NCBI GenBank assembly: GCA_964654605.1
Contig: CAZZLW010000073.1
Span: 1-64,000 of the forward strand
Direction of reading: 5' to 3'
DNA: 64,000 bases
DNA from: Raineya sp964654605
Lineage (GTDB): Bacteria; Bacteroidota; Bacteroidia; Cytophagales; Thermonemataceae
Of this stretch, positions 34,241 to 43,294 are shown piece after piece. The notes under the pieces were generated by a model. The model saw nothing but the letters and a program-made list of their open reading frames with translations, ran no database searches and was not told the origin of the DNA. Positions within the stretch are counted from its first letter, which is position 1. Each line of letters starts with the position of its first letter. The position numbers and the translations under genes are program-made.

Positions 34241-36004
34241 CTACTCTGCCTGGATTGAGCCTGTATGAGATTTTAAGCCTCCTTTGGCACTATTTATTTC
34301 AATGTTGTAATTTTTAGGATTTCCTCGTACAATCCAACGAACTTTTACACTTCCCATTCCCGAAATATTTTCCACAGCTACGGTTGCAGGTGCAAATCCT
34401 TTGATTTCTTTTCCTATGCCAAAGTCAGCATTCTCCATTAACATTCCCGCTACTACGTTTTCTCCTTTGAGTGTAATAAGATTGGGCGGATTGATTCTAT
34501 ACTTAACATCGTGAGCCAAATGTGTAGGAATAAGCCTTGTATTAGCAATGGTTGCGGTAATTTGCGAGAGACCATTGCCCAAAGATTTACTCTTTACCTC
34601 AATTACCTCCAATTTCGGGGTATGGTAGGCGTGAAATAGCGTAAAAGCCATATTACGATGAGCATCTTGTTCTATCAGAAAGCCGGGATAATTGCGAACA
34701 TAATTTTTCTTAAATCCACCTATTTCTATATCCCCATAATTAGGGTGTTTGTAGGGTTTCCATTCTACAAAAGCATCGCCAAAGAGCAACAATTTATCAA
34801 ATTCGTAAAATTCATTATTATCAAAACGCCCAAAAGCAGTGTTTTCTTTGCTATCAAAAAGTAGATACGAAGTCATTAGTTCATTCACAAAAGAAACTAC
34901 TCCCCTGCCTGCGTGCATCCAGTTTGAAAAATCGCCATAAGTAGAATACAAATCCTTGTAGGAAATTAGATATTTGTAGCCGGGTATCATTTTTTCGCCT
35001 GTTTTTCCTAAAACATCATACACGGCAATATCGGAAGGAGTGAAAGTAAAAGCGTCTTCCTCGGAGCCTGGTCCTCGCAAAAGCATACCACCGTAATTAT
35101 GGTAATGTTGTGAGCCTGCAATATTAGGGTGCTTCATCACAAAATCTGCTACGGCACGGCTTTCGGGCAGAGAAAAAGGATATTTATTTGCTCCAAACTG
35201 AATGTAATCGGGTTGCCAGCCCCAGCCCCAGTCGCGGTTAGGGTCGTAATAGCCTTTTCGGTCTTCATTTACCAAGCCATCGCCGTCGTTATCCAAGCCT
35301 TCATAGCCCAAAAGTTCGTATTCGCCCGCTTCGCCCGGCTTTGCCATAATCATTTGGCGGGGGTCGTTGGGGTGCGGAATGTACCTGCCTGTTTTAGATT
35401 TTCTACGCATAAAAGTAATTTCTCCATCGCCATTGAGGTCATCAAAATCATCTTCATCAATCAAGCCGTCGCCGTCGTCATCAATAGGCACTAACCCTGA
35501 ACGTGGTGTGTTGGCATTATTTAAGTTTTTGAGAAAATCATCTCTGCCATCAGGATTGATAGTAGGCAAAATGTAAAAAGTTTTTTCCTGCAAAAGTTCT
35601 TTGATGAATTTTACATCTTTGTAGTTTTCAGTCAGATACCAAGCAGTGTATAGAGCCACTTCTGTGCCTTGTATTTCGTTGGAATGTATGTTGCCGTCTA
35701 TATAGAAAGCGGGTTTGGTATCGGGTTTGCCCGCCTTGAAATCGGTAATCGTAAGAGCCCAAATATCTTTTCCTTGATACGATTTGCCGATGCTTTCTAT
35801 GGTAACCAAATCGGGATAGGCTTTTTGGATTTGTCGGCAGATATTGGTTACTTCATCATAGGTATAATATCTGTTCCACGCAATTTTGACTTTGGGATTG
35901 GGTGGTGTTCCCAAAGCACGCAAACCTAAATCTTCTTGTTTTTGTGCCAAAACAGAACCGAAAGCAAATACAGTACAGATGAGCAGTAAAATATTTTTTT
36001 GCAT
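34241..36004 (-). CDS. M14 family zinc carboxypeptidase
   Basis: A 587-residue exported peptidase with a signal peptide (cleavage near VLA-Q, residue 21). The zinc site HSNE at 107-110 gives His107 and Glu110. The SQHYHNYGG block near residue 296 gives the third ligand. The peptidase domain spans roughly 45-420. An acidic insert (175-195) and a second one with DNDGDGLVNED look like calcium-binding loops, common in Bacteroidota M14 enzymes. A beta-rich C-terminal domain follows (about 455-587). The enzyme removes C-terminal residues from peptides in the periplasm or outside. No T9SS domain is seen. Confidence 0.92.
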   Translation of the reverse strand: MQKNILLLICTVFAFGSVLAQKQEDLGLRALGTPPNPKVKIAWNRYYTYDEVTNICRQIQKAYPDLVTIESIGKSYQGKDIWALTITDFKAGKPDTKPAFYIDGNIHSNEIQGTEVALYTAWYLTENYKDVKFIKELLQEKTFYILPTINPDGRDDFLKNLNNANTPRSGLVPIDDDGDGLIDEDDFDDLNGDGEITFMRRKSKTGRYIPHPNDPRQMIMAKPGEAGEYELLGYEGLDNDGDGLVNEDRKGYYDPNRDWGWGWQPDYIQFGANKYPFSLPESRAVADFVMKHPNIAGSQHYHNYGGMLLRGPGSEEDAFTFTPSDIAVYDVLGKTGEKMIPGYKYLISYKDLYSTYGDFSNWMHAGRGVVSFVNELMTSYLLFDSKENTAFGRFDNNEFYEFDKLLLFGDAFVEWKPYKHPNYGDIEIGGFKKNYVRNYPGFLIEQDAHRNMAFTLFHAYHTPKLEVIEVKSKSLGNGLSQITATIANTRLIPTHLAHDVKYRINPPNLITLKGENVVAGMLMENADFGIGKEIKGFAPATVAVENISGMGSVKVRWIVRGNPKNYNIEINSAKGGLKSHTGSIQAE

Positions 36005-36107
36005 AAGCTATGATGTTTATGTTTTTGTAGCAAAACGAAAAAGTGTAGAAAATCGTATATTTCTATTGCAAGAAAAAAGGTAATTGTTTAAGTATAACTT
36101 GTAGTAT

Positions 36108-36140
36108 AGAAAGAGGAAACAAGATGCAAGAAGCAGGATT
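36108..36140. repeat. Pyrimidine/purine-rich dispersed repeat, copy at 36.1 kb
   Basis: Read on the minus strand it matches the repeat at 19252-19290 closely (shared TCCTG, CTTGC, TCTTGTTTCCT blocks). It lies in the 264-bp gap between the M14 and TlpA genes, which otherwise holds only the terminator at 36209-36245. Confidence 0.6.
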
Positions 36141-36208
36141 TTGGGGTATTTGGATATTTAGACGTGGTAAAACTTTTACCCCAAATTCTTGAACATTTAA
36201 TACAAAAA

Positions 36209-36245
36209 AAGACACAAAAAACTAAAAATCAGTATTTTGTGTCTT
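36209..36245 (-). terminator. Terminator of the TlpA gene
   Basis: An 11-bp stem (AAGACACAAAA / TTTTGTGTCTT) with a 15-nt loop, 23 bp beyond the stop at 36269. On the minus strand it is followed by TTTTTG, the orientation expected for ending the TlpA transcript. Confidence 0.85.
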
Positions 36246-36268
36246 AATGTCTTATCTAATTTCTTTCA

Positions 36269-37363
36269 TCAAGGCATTAGTTCCTTCAATTTTGCCTCCA
36301 AAGCACTGCCTCTAAGGTTTTTCGCTATAATTCTACCCTCTTTATCCAATAGAAAATTTTTAGGAATGGCGGTAATACCATAGGCTCGGGCGGCGACATT
36401 ATTCCAACCTTGTAAATCGGAAACATTCGTCCAGTTTAACCCATCTTTAGCAATAGCTTTTGTCCATTTATCTTTGTCTTCATCAAGCGAAACACCATAA
36501 ATAGTAAATCCTTTATTTTTGAATTGTTCATAAGCCTTTACTACGTTAGGATTTTCAGCACGACAAGGAGCACACCAAGCCGCCCAGAAATCCAAAAGTA
36601 CATATTTACCACGCAAAGAAGAAAGCTTTATGTTTTTCCCTTCAGGCGTAGGTAATTCAATATCAGGAGCTACCGAGCCAATAGCAAATTTTTTATAGTT
36701 ATCTGCCAAATTGGCTACATAATTTGCCACTTTCGCACCTTTGAATTTCGCTTGAAAACGCTTGTTAATTTCATCAATATAGGCTAAATCAGTGTCATCA
36801 TCCCACTCCAGAGTAAGCATAAAGAGAGCTATGGAACTGCCAAACTTCTGTAAAGCCCAACTATTCATTTTCTTTCTAATTTCGTTTTGGGCATTCATAA
36901 AGTCAGCAATAATCGCTTCTTTTTCTTCATCAGAAGAGGCTTTTTTGAATTTTTCCTCCAATGGTTTAATTTTCTCTTGGCTCATTTTATCATTTTCCAA
37001 AATATAAGCTCTCACAAGCTCAGAACCTTGGCTACCTGAAACTTCGTAAAAAGGCGTTTTGTTGAAATCAATTTTCAAGTTAATGTTTTCATTGCCTTCC
37101 AACATTAGTATAATGGATTTTTCACCTACTTTTAGCAAACAAACTCCCACTTCTGGCAAGGAAACATTTTTCTGAAACTTTCCATTTTGAATTTTGATTT
37201 CATCAAACTCTTTGATTTCTGGTCCTTCAAAGCTCTCTATACGAGCAAGTGAGATACTTTTTTCTGTAGCATTGGCAATAGTGCCACCAATTTTTACCTG
37301 AATTTGAGCAGAAACACTCAAACTGCATAGTGCCAAAAGACAAACATTTAACAACTTTTTCAT
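36269..37363 (-). CDS. TlpA-type thiol-disulfide reductase with DUF4369 domain
   Basis: A 364-residue exported protein with a signal peptide (cleavage near VSA-Q, residue 20). An N-terminal DUF4369 domain (about 25-120) is followed by a helical linker and a thioredoxin domain (about 228-364) with WCAPC at 263-267 (redox Cys264 and Cys267) and the cis-Pro AIPKNFLLD. TlpA proteins in the periplasm reduce disulfides, for example during cytochrome c or protein maturation. The DUF4369-TlpA fusion is common in Bacteroidota. Single gene with terminators on both sides. Confidence 0.92.
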   Translation of the reverse strand: MKKLLNVCLLALCSLSVSAQIQVKIGGTIANATEKSISLARIESFEGPEIKEFDEIKIQNGKFQKNVSLPEVGVCLLKVGEKSIILMLEGNENINLKIDFNKTPFYEVSGSQGSELVRAYILENDKMSQEKIKPLEEKFKKASSDEEKEAIIADFMNAQNEIRKKMNSWALQKFGSSIALFMLTLEWDDDTDLAYIDEINKRFQAKFKGAKVANYVANLADNYKKFAIGSVAPDIELPTPEGKNIKLSSLRGKYVLLDFWAAWCAPCRAENPNVVKAYEQFKNKGFTIYGVSLDEDKDKWTKAIAKDGLNWTNVSDLQGWNNVAARAYGITAIPKNFLLDKEGRIIAKNLRGSALEAKLKELMP

Positions 37364-37416
37364 AAGTATTAATTTTATACTGAATTTTACAATTTTCTTG
37401 CCAAACTCATCAAAGA

Positions 37417-37444
37417 AAAACGGAAACTTTATAGTTTCCGTTTT
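37417..37444 (-). terminator. Terminator of the S8 peptidase gene
   Basis: A 12-bp stem (AAAACGGAAACT / AGTTTCCGTTTT) with a 4-nt loop, just beyond the stop at 37468. The minus strand ends in TTTTTC. Confidence 0.88.
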
Positions 37445-37467
37445 CTAACAGAAATAAATGAAAGATT

Positions 37468-40400
37468 TTAATTGATTACAATCTTATGAGTTCTTTTCTC
37501 GCCTCCATAGATGATTTCCAATAAATAAATACCTTTGCTCAAACCATTCAAATAAAGTTTTTTCTTAGTAAGCTCGTGGGCTAAAATTTCAAAATTTCCC
37601 TTTAATATCTCAAGGCCTAACTGATTTACAAGGCGATAAGTTAATGTTGTAGATTCAAAAGATTTAACTTCTATAATCAATTCATCATTTATTGTAGGAA
37701 TAGGATATACAGAGCAATAAACTCCCCTACCCCAATTTACAACTTCTATGTTGCTAAAAGAATAGTATTGGGCACCGTGCTCTATTTTTAGACGATAATA
37801 ATTATCTCCATAAGCAGGCTTTTCATCGAAAAACTCATAAATATCTCGTTCAGGTAATACCTCTCCAATTTTGAAAAACTCCCTTCCATTATAGCTTTTC
37901 TCTATGATAAATTTAACTACATCAAATTCTTGTGAAGTTCTCCAAGCTAGCTTAATAATGTCATTTTGAGGCATAGCTTTGAAAGATAGCAATTGTAAAG
38001 GCAGAGGACTACTAGGAGGTAACCCAACTCCAAAGCCAGAAAATCCGTTTGAAAATCCTCCCTCAATCCAAAAATCTGTACCAAAAGTTCCCCTTGTTGT
38101 AGCTGAACTTTGCCAACTTGGCGAACCTAATGTAGCGGCACTAATAGGTCCTACTGTTTTGCTGATAACCGCTAAGTTTCTATTTTGAGAAGTAACACTT
38201 TCCCAACCTGCTATCTCGGCTTCGGTATAATAAATTCTGATATTGTAGTTTCCGGCGGGGTTATTGTTACTTGGTATTACTCTAATCGTTTTGCTTGCCA
38301 AATATTCGGCAATGGGTGTGGTTGTAAATTGCAAGGCTCCCAGGCCAGCTCTATCAACATAAATTTGAGTACAACCGTAATTATGATTTGTAGGATTTTC
38401 AATTTTTGCTATCAGTTTACCATTGCTTGGATTGTAAGCATACACAGTAGAATTTGGACCCAAATAAACTTGGTTGGGTGTTGTAGGAGCTGAAAAAGTA
38501 GCTGTTTCAATAGTTGTTCCTGCATAAGGTAAAGCTGTTACCACAATATCATCTATCACAAAAGCAGGTTGGTTTTGCACTGAAGCATCGTTATCCCAAC
38601 GCCAAGCTAAGTGAAACTGTTGTCCATTGAGAATCGCCGGCAAATTAACTGTACGAGTTGTAGTAGAGGTTACTCCTACATAAGGATTGGTAGGCGTACC
38701 TTCTATGAGTACCCAAGTTGTGGGAGAAGAAGCTAAAGCATAGAAAAGACTTCCAAAATCATATCCACTTTCTCCATTACACTGAAATTTAAATGTTACT
38801 TGTAAAGCATTAGCAGGATAAGTAGAGGCATTTATTACAGGTGTTTGCAATAGTGCTACTCCAGCAGTACTACCATAATTTCCACTTCCTGTACTCTGAG
38901 AAACATAAGCACTTTGATTTCCGTTTAATACTCTTTGCGTACCTATACGCCATATATTAACAGCTCCACTACTTGTATACTGCGTCCATCCAGGTGTTCC
39001 ACCCGATTCAAAATTATCAGAAAACAATATGCCTCCAGCATTCGGAGGTAATGGTTGAGTGTCATTATCTGCAATAGCAATAGTATGAACATTGGTTGCT
39101 CCAATAACTGCACTACCAGAAACCGAACTAATCGTAATGACCGCATTTTCTAAACCTTCTATAGCTTGGTCGTTATATACCCTTACAACTAAATTTTGAT
39201 TTGCCATACTACCTGCATTAAACGTAACTGTCGGAGTGAGCAATTCAAAATCTGCAATATTAGTGGCTGTTCCCGATAAACTAAATGAAACATTATGAGC
39301 AGAAGAAGGTACTTTAGAAATTTTTAGTGGTATGTTGATATCCTGATACCCTCTACAATCTATATTACCAGAAGAACTATTTTCCGTAAGATTGGTTGAA
39401 ACACCTACAAACTCAACGATAGGAGGTCCTGAATTGGCTATTGTTGAAACTATTAAAGAATATTGCTGAGGGCTTGATAAAGTCCCTTTGTGCGAAACTG
39501 TAATCGTATAAGTAGCTCCGGGCGTAGGACTTGCAATATAAACTTTCTCTACATTATCACGAACATTATCTCCCTGCGTTGCAGCCGCAGAAGGATTAGA
39601 AGGATCTAAACGCCAAGGAAAAAAGGTGGTGGTTCCGTCAGAAACTCGTAAATCTAGGTCATTCACTAACATAGGTGTTGTATTGTTCAGAGGTGTTCCT
39701 CCAAGCGGTGTTCCTGCGGGGTCATTCCAACAAATAGTTACTTCCAAAGGACTAGTAGTTGCCTGAACGTTTAAGGTATAAGTAGCACCATTGTTTAATA
39801 CTCGTTCATCAATAATCGTAGTTGTACCTCTATTAGTAATCACATTGACTGCCTTTTCAGCATTCAAAAGCCCCCAACCAAAAGCATAATCAGGACCAGG
39901 GTTAGAGCCTGCTTCATCAGCCGTATGAATCACAAGCCCTCTCAATGTTGCAGAACGCATAAACTGACCGCTATTTAAGTTTTTATAGTGCTGTTGTATC
40001 AATGCCAACGTACCTGTTACATTAGGGCTTGCCATTGAAGTACCTGACATTGTAGTATAAGCAGTATTACTACTACTTGAAGTAGAATAAACGTTAACCC
40101 CATTGCCCGAAATATCTGGTTTGATACGCCCATCATCAGTAGGTCCCCAAGAACTAAATGAAGACATTGTTACGCTGCTAGGACCAGTATAGCTTAGGAC
40201 ATCATTTACCGCCGCCACCACAAGTACATTTTTAGAACAAGCGGAACCTGTAATCAAATTATATCCCGAAGTATTGAAAGGAGCTCCTGTATTATATCCC
40301 GAACCTCTGTCATTACCTGCCGCCTTTACTATCAGATAATAAGGTGCATTGTTAGCAATAATATCCCAATCTCTTGAAGTAGCATCATAAAACCCAAACT

Positions 40401-41067
40401 GGTATTGCGATAAAAAAGAAGAATTGTATCCATAAGAATGATTGGAAAGAATTAGTCCTTGAGAAGCCTGTGAAGTCATCTCTGTTTCGTCATTGTTCCA
40501 CTCATTACCCCATAATTCTGCTTGGTAAGCCATACCTTTGGCATTAGCATCTACCCCACTAGCAATAAGAGTTCCTGCTACGTGTGTAGCATGATTATTA
40601 TTTCCATCTGGGGTAGTAAAATTAACTCCATCTTTATGTGTTACTCTTGTTCCAAACTCCTGATGTGTATTACGCACAGGTCCTCCATCCCATTCTCCTA
40701 TAATCATTCCCTGACCGTTCAAATTCAATCCTAATGTTCCCCCAGTCCATAAACGATTAGCCCGTGTACTAATTGCGGCATTGACATTGCCCGTAGTATA
40801 GTAGATAGGGTTGCCAAAGGCATCTACTTTTTGTAATTCAGAAATAGAGCCATCTTTAGAAGTAATAAAAATTTTCCACCCCTTCTTCTTAGCCATTTCG
40901 TAGGCTTTCTTTTTGTCTTCTAGTTCTTGTTTTCTAAAAAGTTCTGTCAGTTTTTTTAGCTCTTCTTGATTATACATAGAAGCAATTCTTTGCCTTTCCA
41001 ATTCATTTTGAGCAAACAATATTTGCCCAAACCCTACTAAAAACAGGATTGCGAATATTTTTCTCAT
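37468..41067 (-). CDS. S8 family subtilisin-like peptidase, T9SS cargo
   Basis: A 1199-residue protein. ATG 41067 is preferred to a GTG 6 bp upstream. It has a signal peptide (cleavage near LFA-Q, residue 20) and a pro-region with a charged coiled helix. The subtilase domain has Asp127 in IIGEWDGG, His159 in NHATHVAGT and the catalytic Ser in SGTSMASPN (around residue 350). A PPC-like or beta domain, a MAM-like jelly-roll (about 700-820), a fibronectin-like segment and a C-terminal T9SS domain (last ~80 residues, ending KGIYLLEII...KIVIN) follow. It is thus a large surface or secreted protease. The promoter at 41092-41124 is well formed, and a terminator follows. Confidence 0.93.
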   Translation of the reverse strand: MRKIFAILFLVGFGQILFAQNELERQRIASMYNQEELKKLTELFRKQELEDKKKAYEMAKKKGWKIFITSKDGSISELQKVDAFGNPIYYTTGNVNAAISTRANRLWTGGTLGLNLNGQGMIIGEWDGGPVRNTHQEFGTRVTHKDGVNFTTPDGNNNHATHVAGTLIASGVDANAKGMAYQAELWGNEWNNDETEMTSQASQGLILSNHSYGYNSSFLSQYQFGFYDATSRDWDIIANNAPYYLIVKAAGNDRGSGYNTGAPFNTSGYNLITGSACSKNVLVVAAVNDVLSYTGPSSVTMSSFSSWGPTDDGRIKPDISGNGVNVYSTSSSSNTAYTTMSGTSMASPNVTGTLALIQQHYKNLNSGQFMRSATLRGLVIHTADEAGSNPGPDYAFGWGLLNAEKAVNVITNRGTTTIIDERVLNNGATYTLNVQATTSPLEVTICWNDPAGTPLGGTPLNNTTPMLVNDLDLRVSDGTTTFFPWRLDPSNPSAAATQGDNVRDNVEKVYIASPTPGATYTITVSHKGTLSSPQQYSLIVSTIANSGPPIVEFVGVSTNLTENSSSGNIDCRGYQDINIPLKISKVPSSAHNVSFSLSGTATNIADFELLTPTVTFNAGSMANQNLVVRVYNDQAIEGLENAVITISSVSGSAVIGATNVHTIAIADNDTQPLPPNAGGILFSDNFESGGTPGWTQYTSSGAVNIWRIGTQRVLNGNQSAYVSQSTGSGNYGSTAGVALLQTPVINASTYPANALQVTFKFQCNGESGYDFGSLFYALASSPTTWVLIEGTPTNPYVGVTSTTTRTVNLPAILNGQQFHLAWRWDNDASVQNQPAFVIDDIVVTALPYAGTTIETATFSAPTTPNQVYLGPNSTVYAYNPSNGKLIAKIENPTNHNYGCTQIYVDRAGLGALQFTTTPIAEYLASKTIRVIPSNNNPAGNYNIRIYYTEAEIAGWESVTSQNRNLAVISKTVGPISAATLGSPSWQSSATTRGTFGTDFWIEGGFSNGFSGFGVGLPPSSPLPLQLLSFKAMPQNDIIKLAWRTSQEFDVVKFIIEKSYNGREFFKIGEVLPERDIYEFFDEKPAYGDNYYRLKIEHGAQYYSFSNIEVVNWGRGVYCSVYPIPTINDELIIEVKSFESTTLTYRLVNQLGLEILKGNFEILAHELTKKKLYLNGLSKGIYLLEIIYGGEKRTHKIVIN

Positions 41068-41091
41068 AAGCACAATTTTTTTGAAATTTCA

Positions 41092-41124
41092 CAAAGTTAC
41101 AACTATTTATCAATAAAAAACAAA
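41092..41124 (-). promoter_or_regulatory. Promoter of the S8 peptidase gene
   Basis: On the minus strand, -33 TTTG (41121-41124) and -7 TAACTTTG (41092-41099) are 21 bp apart, close to the Bacteroidota TTTG-N19/20-TAnnTTTG consensus. The -7 box ends 24 bp before the ATG at 41067. Confidence 0.65.
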
Positions 41125-41130
41125 ATAAAA

Positions 41131-41162
41131 TTTGGATTTTCTTACAAATAACCCTAAATTTG
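41131..41162 (+). promoter_or_regulatory. Promoter of the PAS protein gene
   Basis: -33 TTTG (41131-41134) and -7 TAAATTTG (41155-41162) are separated by exactly 20 bp, the best promoter match in the window. The ATG at 41196 is 33 bp downstream. The divergent peptidase promoter is only 7 bp away, so both may be controlled by one regulator. Confidence 0.72.
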
Positions 41163-41195
41163 TTATATTTCATCTTTAAGCTATTCTCCTATACA

Positions 41196-42137
41196 ATGCA
41201 CGAAAATTTACAACTTTCTGCTATTCAATATTCAAAACTTATCAGTCAGGTACTTGATAGTGTATTAGATGCCGTTTGTGTTATTAGCAAAGGTTGGGAA
41301 ATTATTAAGTATAATCAAAGTTTTCTCCAAAGTTTTCCATTAGCCGAAGCAAATAATAATTTTTGGAAAATTTGCACTTACGAAAAGATGCCCGCTCATT
41401 TTGAAGCCTCTCTACAAATTGCTATGCAAAATGCAGAAAATCAAACGGGTGAGTTTCTCTGTGAAAATCAAGAAAAATACTTTTATTATGCTTGCTACCC
41501 CTTCGATTTAGGCATAGTCCTGATTTTACGTGATATTACTTCTGAGAAAGAAAAAGAAGAAAGACTCAAAAAATCTAAGTATTTCCTCAATGCTATTCTG
41601 GATAGCACTACGGATAGTAATATCTTAGTGAGCAAAACAGGAGAGATTTTATGCTTTAATAAAGCTACCGCTGAAAATATCAAAAGATTTTTTGGAAAAG
41701 ATATTCAGGAAGGGCAAAATTTTTTTCAAAATTACACCCTGCCCAATACTAAGGAACTACTCAGACAAAACTTTCTTGATGCCCTAAATGGTAATTTTAC
41801 AGAAACCGAACGCCTGCTTTCCTTTCCAAATGGCGAGCAAATCTGGGTGCATCTGCGTATTTTTCCTGTCTTTGATGAAAAAGGTGAAGTTTGGGCTATT
41901 TCATTGAACTACAAGAATATACAAGAGCTAAAAAGACAATACGAGAAATTAGAAGAAATTGCCCGCTTGCAATCGCATAGTATTCGTCGTCCCCTTTCTT
42001 CTATTTTGGGCTTGATAGATATTTTAGATTTTGAAGGGGTTAGTTCTGATAACGAGAGAATTATTCAATATCTCAAAGTTGCTGCCGAGGAATTAGACAG
42101 GCTCATTCACGAAATTGTAGGAAAAACTTACAAATAA
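41196..42137 (+). CDS. PAS-domain protein with HisKA dimerisation domain but no ATPase domain
   Basis: A 313-residue cytoplasmic protein. ATG 41196 is chosen because the promoter -7 box lies within the longer open frame. Two PAS-like domains (about 10-115 and 125-245, the second ending in the usual K-N-I-Q-E-L-K linker) precede a HisKA-type helix with QSHSIRRPLSS (His261) and the second helix ELDRLIHEIVGKT, where the protein ends. The HATPase domain needed for autophosphorylation is missing. It may be an adaptor, a phosphotransfer protein phosphorylated by another kinase, or a truncated kinase. Transcribed from a strong divergent promoter. The next gene converges 1 bp away. Confidence 0.87.
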   Translation: MHENLQLSAIQYSKLISQVLDSVLDAVCVISKGWEIIKYNQSFLQSFPLAEANNNFWKICTYEKMPAHFEASLQIAMQNAENQTGEFLCENQEKYFYYACYPFDLGIVLILRDITSEKEKEERLKKSKYFLNAILDSTTDSNILVSKTGEILCFNKATAENIKRFFGKDIQEGQNFFQNYTLPNTKELLRQNFLDALNGNFTETERLLSFPNGEQIWVHLRIFPVFDEKGEVWAISLNYKNIQELKRQYEKLEEIARLQSHSIRRPLSSILGLIDILDFEGVSSDNERIIQYLKVAAEELDRLIHEIVGKTYK

Positions 42138-42138
42138 C

Positions 42139-43011
42139 TTACAAAAATCTTTGTACAATTCGCTCAATAGCAGGCAGATAAGATTTTCCAAACAAGTTCA
42201 GATGAACCAAAAGTGGATAGAGATTGTAAATGCCTACTCTTTCAGTGAAGTCTTTTTCCAAAGGGAAATAATGCTCGTATGCTTCGTAAAAATCTTGCTC
42301 AAAACCTCCAAAAAGGTAAGTAAAAGCCATTTCAGCCTCACGTAAGCCATAATAAATGGCAGGGTCTATGAGTACAGCAAAACCTTTGTTGTGTGTGATG
42401 ATGTTTCCACTCCACAAATCACCGTGTAACAAGGCAGGTTTTTCGTTAGGTAATAAATGAGGTAATTTTTCGTAAAGTTTTTCTAATTTTTCCAAAAAAG
42501 ACCTTTCCAGCAAGCCATTGTAAAAAGCTAAACCCGCCTGCACCTTCAATCTTTGCTGAATGTAAAACTCTATACCATCTTCAGCTTGTGTATTGGTTTG
42601 TTTTAATGCCCCAATGTAGTTATCGTATTCCAATCCGAAAAACTTATTGCTATTTTGATGTAATTGAGCTAAATTTTTGCCTAAATCTTTCCAATAACTT
42701 GGCTTGGGATAACCTTCCAAATATTCTAAAAGCAAATAATTTTTACCCTTTTGCCTACCCGAAGCTATTACAGCAGGAGTAGGCATACCCATTGAAGCCA
42801 ATTTTTGCAAACCTTTAATTTCCACCTCAAAAGTATCTTCGGGGCTATTTTCATTCCATTTGATAAAAAAAACGCCCAAACTCGTAGCCACTTTTGCCGC
42901 ATTATTGATACAACCACCCGAAACCGCCTGAAAATGCTCAATTTCGGGAGTTTTACCAAAACTCTCTAAAAAAACTGCCTCTAAAAAGTCATTCGGTTCA
43001 AAGCCAAACAT
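42139..43011 (-). CDS. Fructosamine/ketosamine 3-kinase family protein
   Basis: A 290-residue kinase-fold protein of the fructosamine kinase family. It has a Gly-rich SGGCINNAA loop (about 28-36), a catalytic loop HGDLWSGN (near 197-204), and IDPAIYYGLREAEMAFTY (metal/nucleotide block). Such enzymes phosphorylate C3 of ketoamine adducts on proteins, making them unstable and so removing early glycation products. The stop lies 1 bp from the convergent PAS gene. Single gene; a 24-bp direct repeat and palindrome lie in front of it. Length and motifs are normal. Confidence 0.93.
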   Translation of the reverse strand: MFGFEPNDFLEAVFLESFGKTPEIEHFQAVSGGCINNAAKVATSLGVFFIKWNENSPEDTFEVEIKGLQKLASMGMPTPAVIASGRQKGKNYLLLEYLEGYPKPSYWKDLGKNLAQLHQNSNKFFGLEYDNYIGALKQTNTQAEDGIEFYIQQRLKVQAGLAFYNGLLERSFLEKLEKLYEKLPHLLPNEKPALLHGDLWSGNIITHNKGFAVLIDPAIYYGLREAEMAFTYLFGGFEQDFYEAYEHYFPLEKDFTERVGIYNLYPLLVHLNLFGKSYLPAIERIVQRFL

Positions 43012-43021
43012 ATTTTATCAG

Positions 43022-43177
43022 GATTAAAATGATTTGCAGGATTTAGAAGATTTTTTGTATCTGAAGTTGTTTAAACTACAAGCGATGATGTCGCTTCGAG
43101 CGACATCATCACTCTTAGTCTGAAAAAACAACCCAAATTTCATTTTTTGCCAAGATTAAAATGATTTGCAGGATTTA
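43022..43177. repeat. 24-bp direct repeat pair flanking palindrome copy C
   Basis: The 24 bases starting GATTAAAATGATTTGC occur identically at 43022-43045 and 43154-43177 in the gap before asnB, with palindrome copy C (43081-43113) between them. Related wording (AATCTTGTAAATCCT) occurs near 22405. Confidence 0.85.
43081..43113. repeat. Dispersed 33-bp palindrome, copy C
   Basis: Left arm AGCGATGATGTCGCT, loop TCG, right arm AGCGACATCATCACT, with one mismatch to a perfect palindrome. It lies between divergent genes (fructosamine kinase on the minus strand, asnB on the plus strand), so it is not in a terminator position for either; it may act otherwise or be a stray copy. Confidence 0.85.
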
Positions 43178-43294
43178 CAGAATTTTCCTCCTTGTATCTT
43201 CTAAAATCTCTTAATTAGCAAAAAGGTTTGATTTTTTACAAAATTGAACCAAAAAAACTATATTGCAAAGCAAATTTCTAAACATTTTCCTAAA

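Noticed and set aside
43244..43294. Longer N-terminus for asparagine synthetase
   Set aside because: The class II glutaminase needs Cys2; only ATG 43295 provides it.
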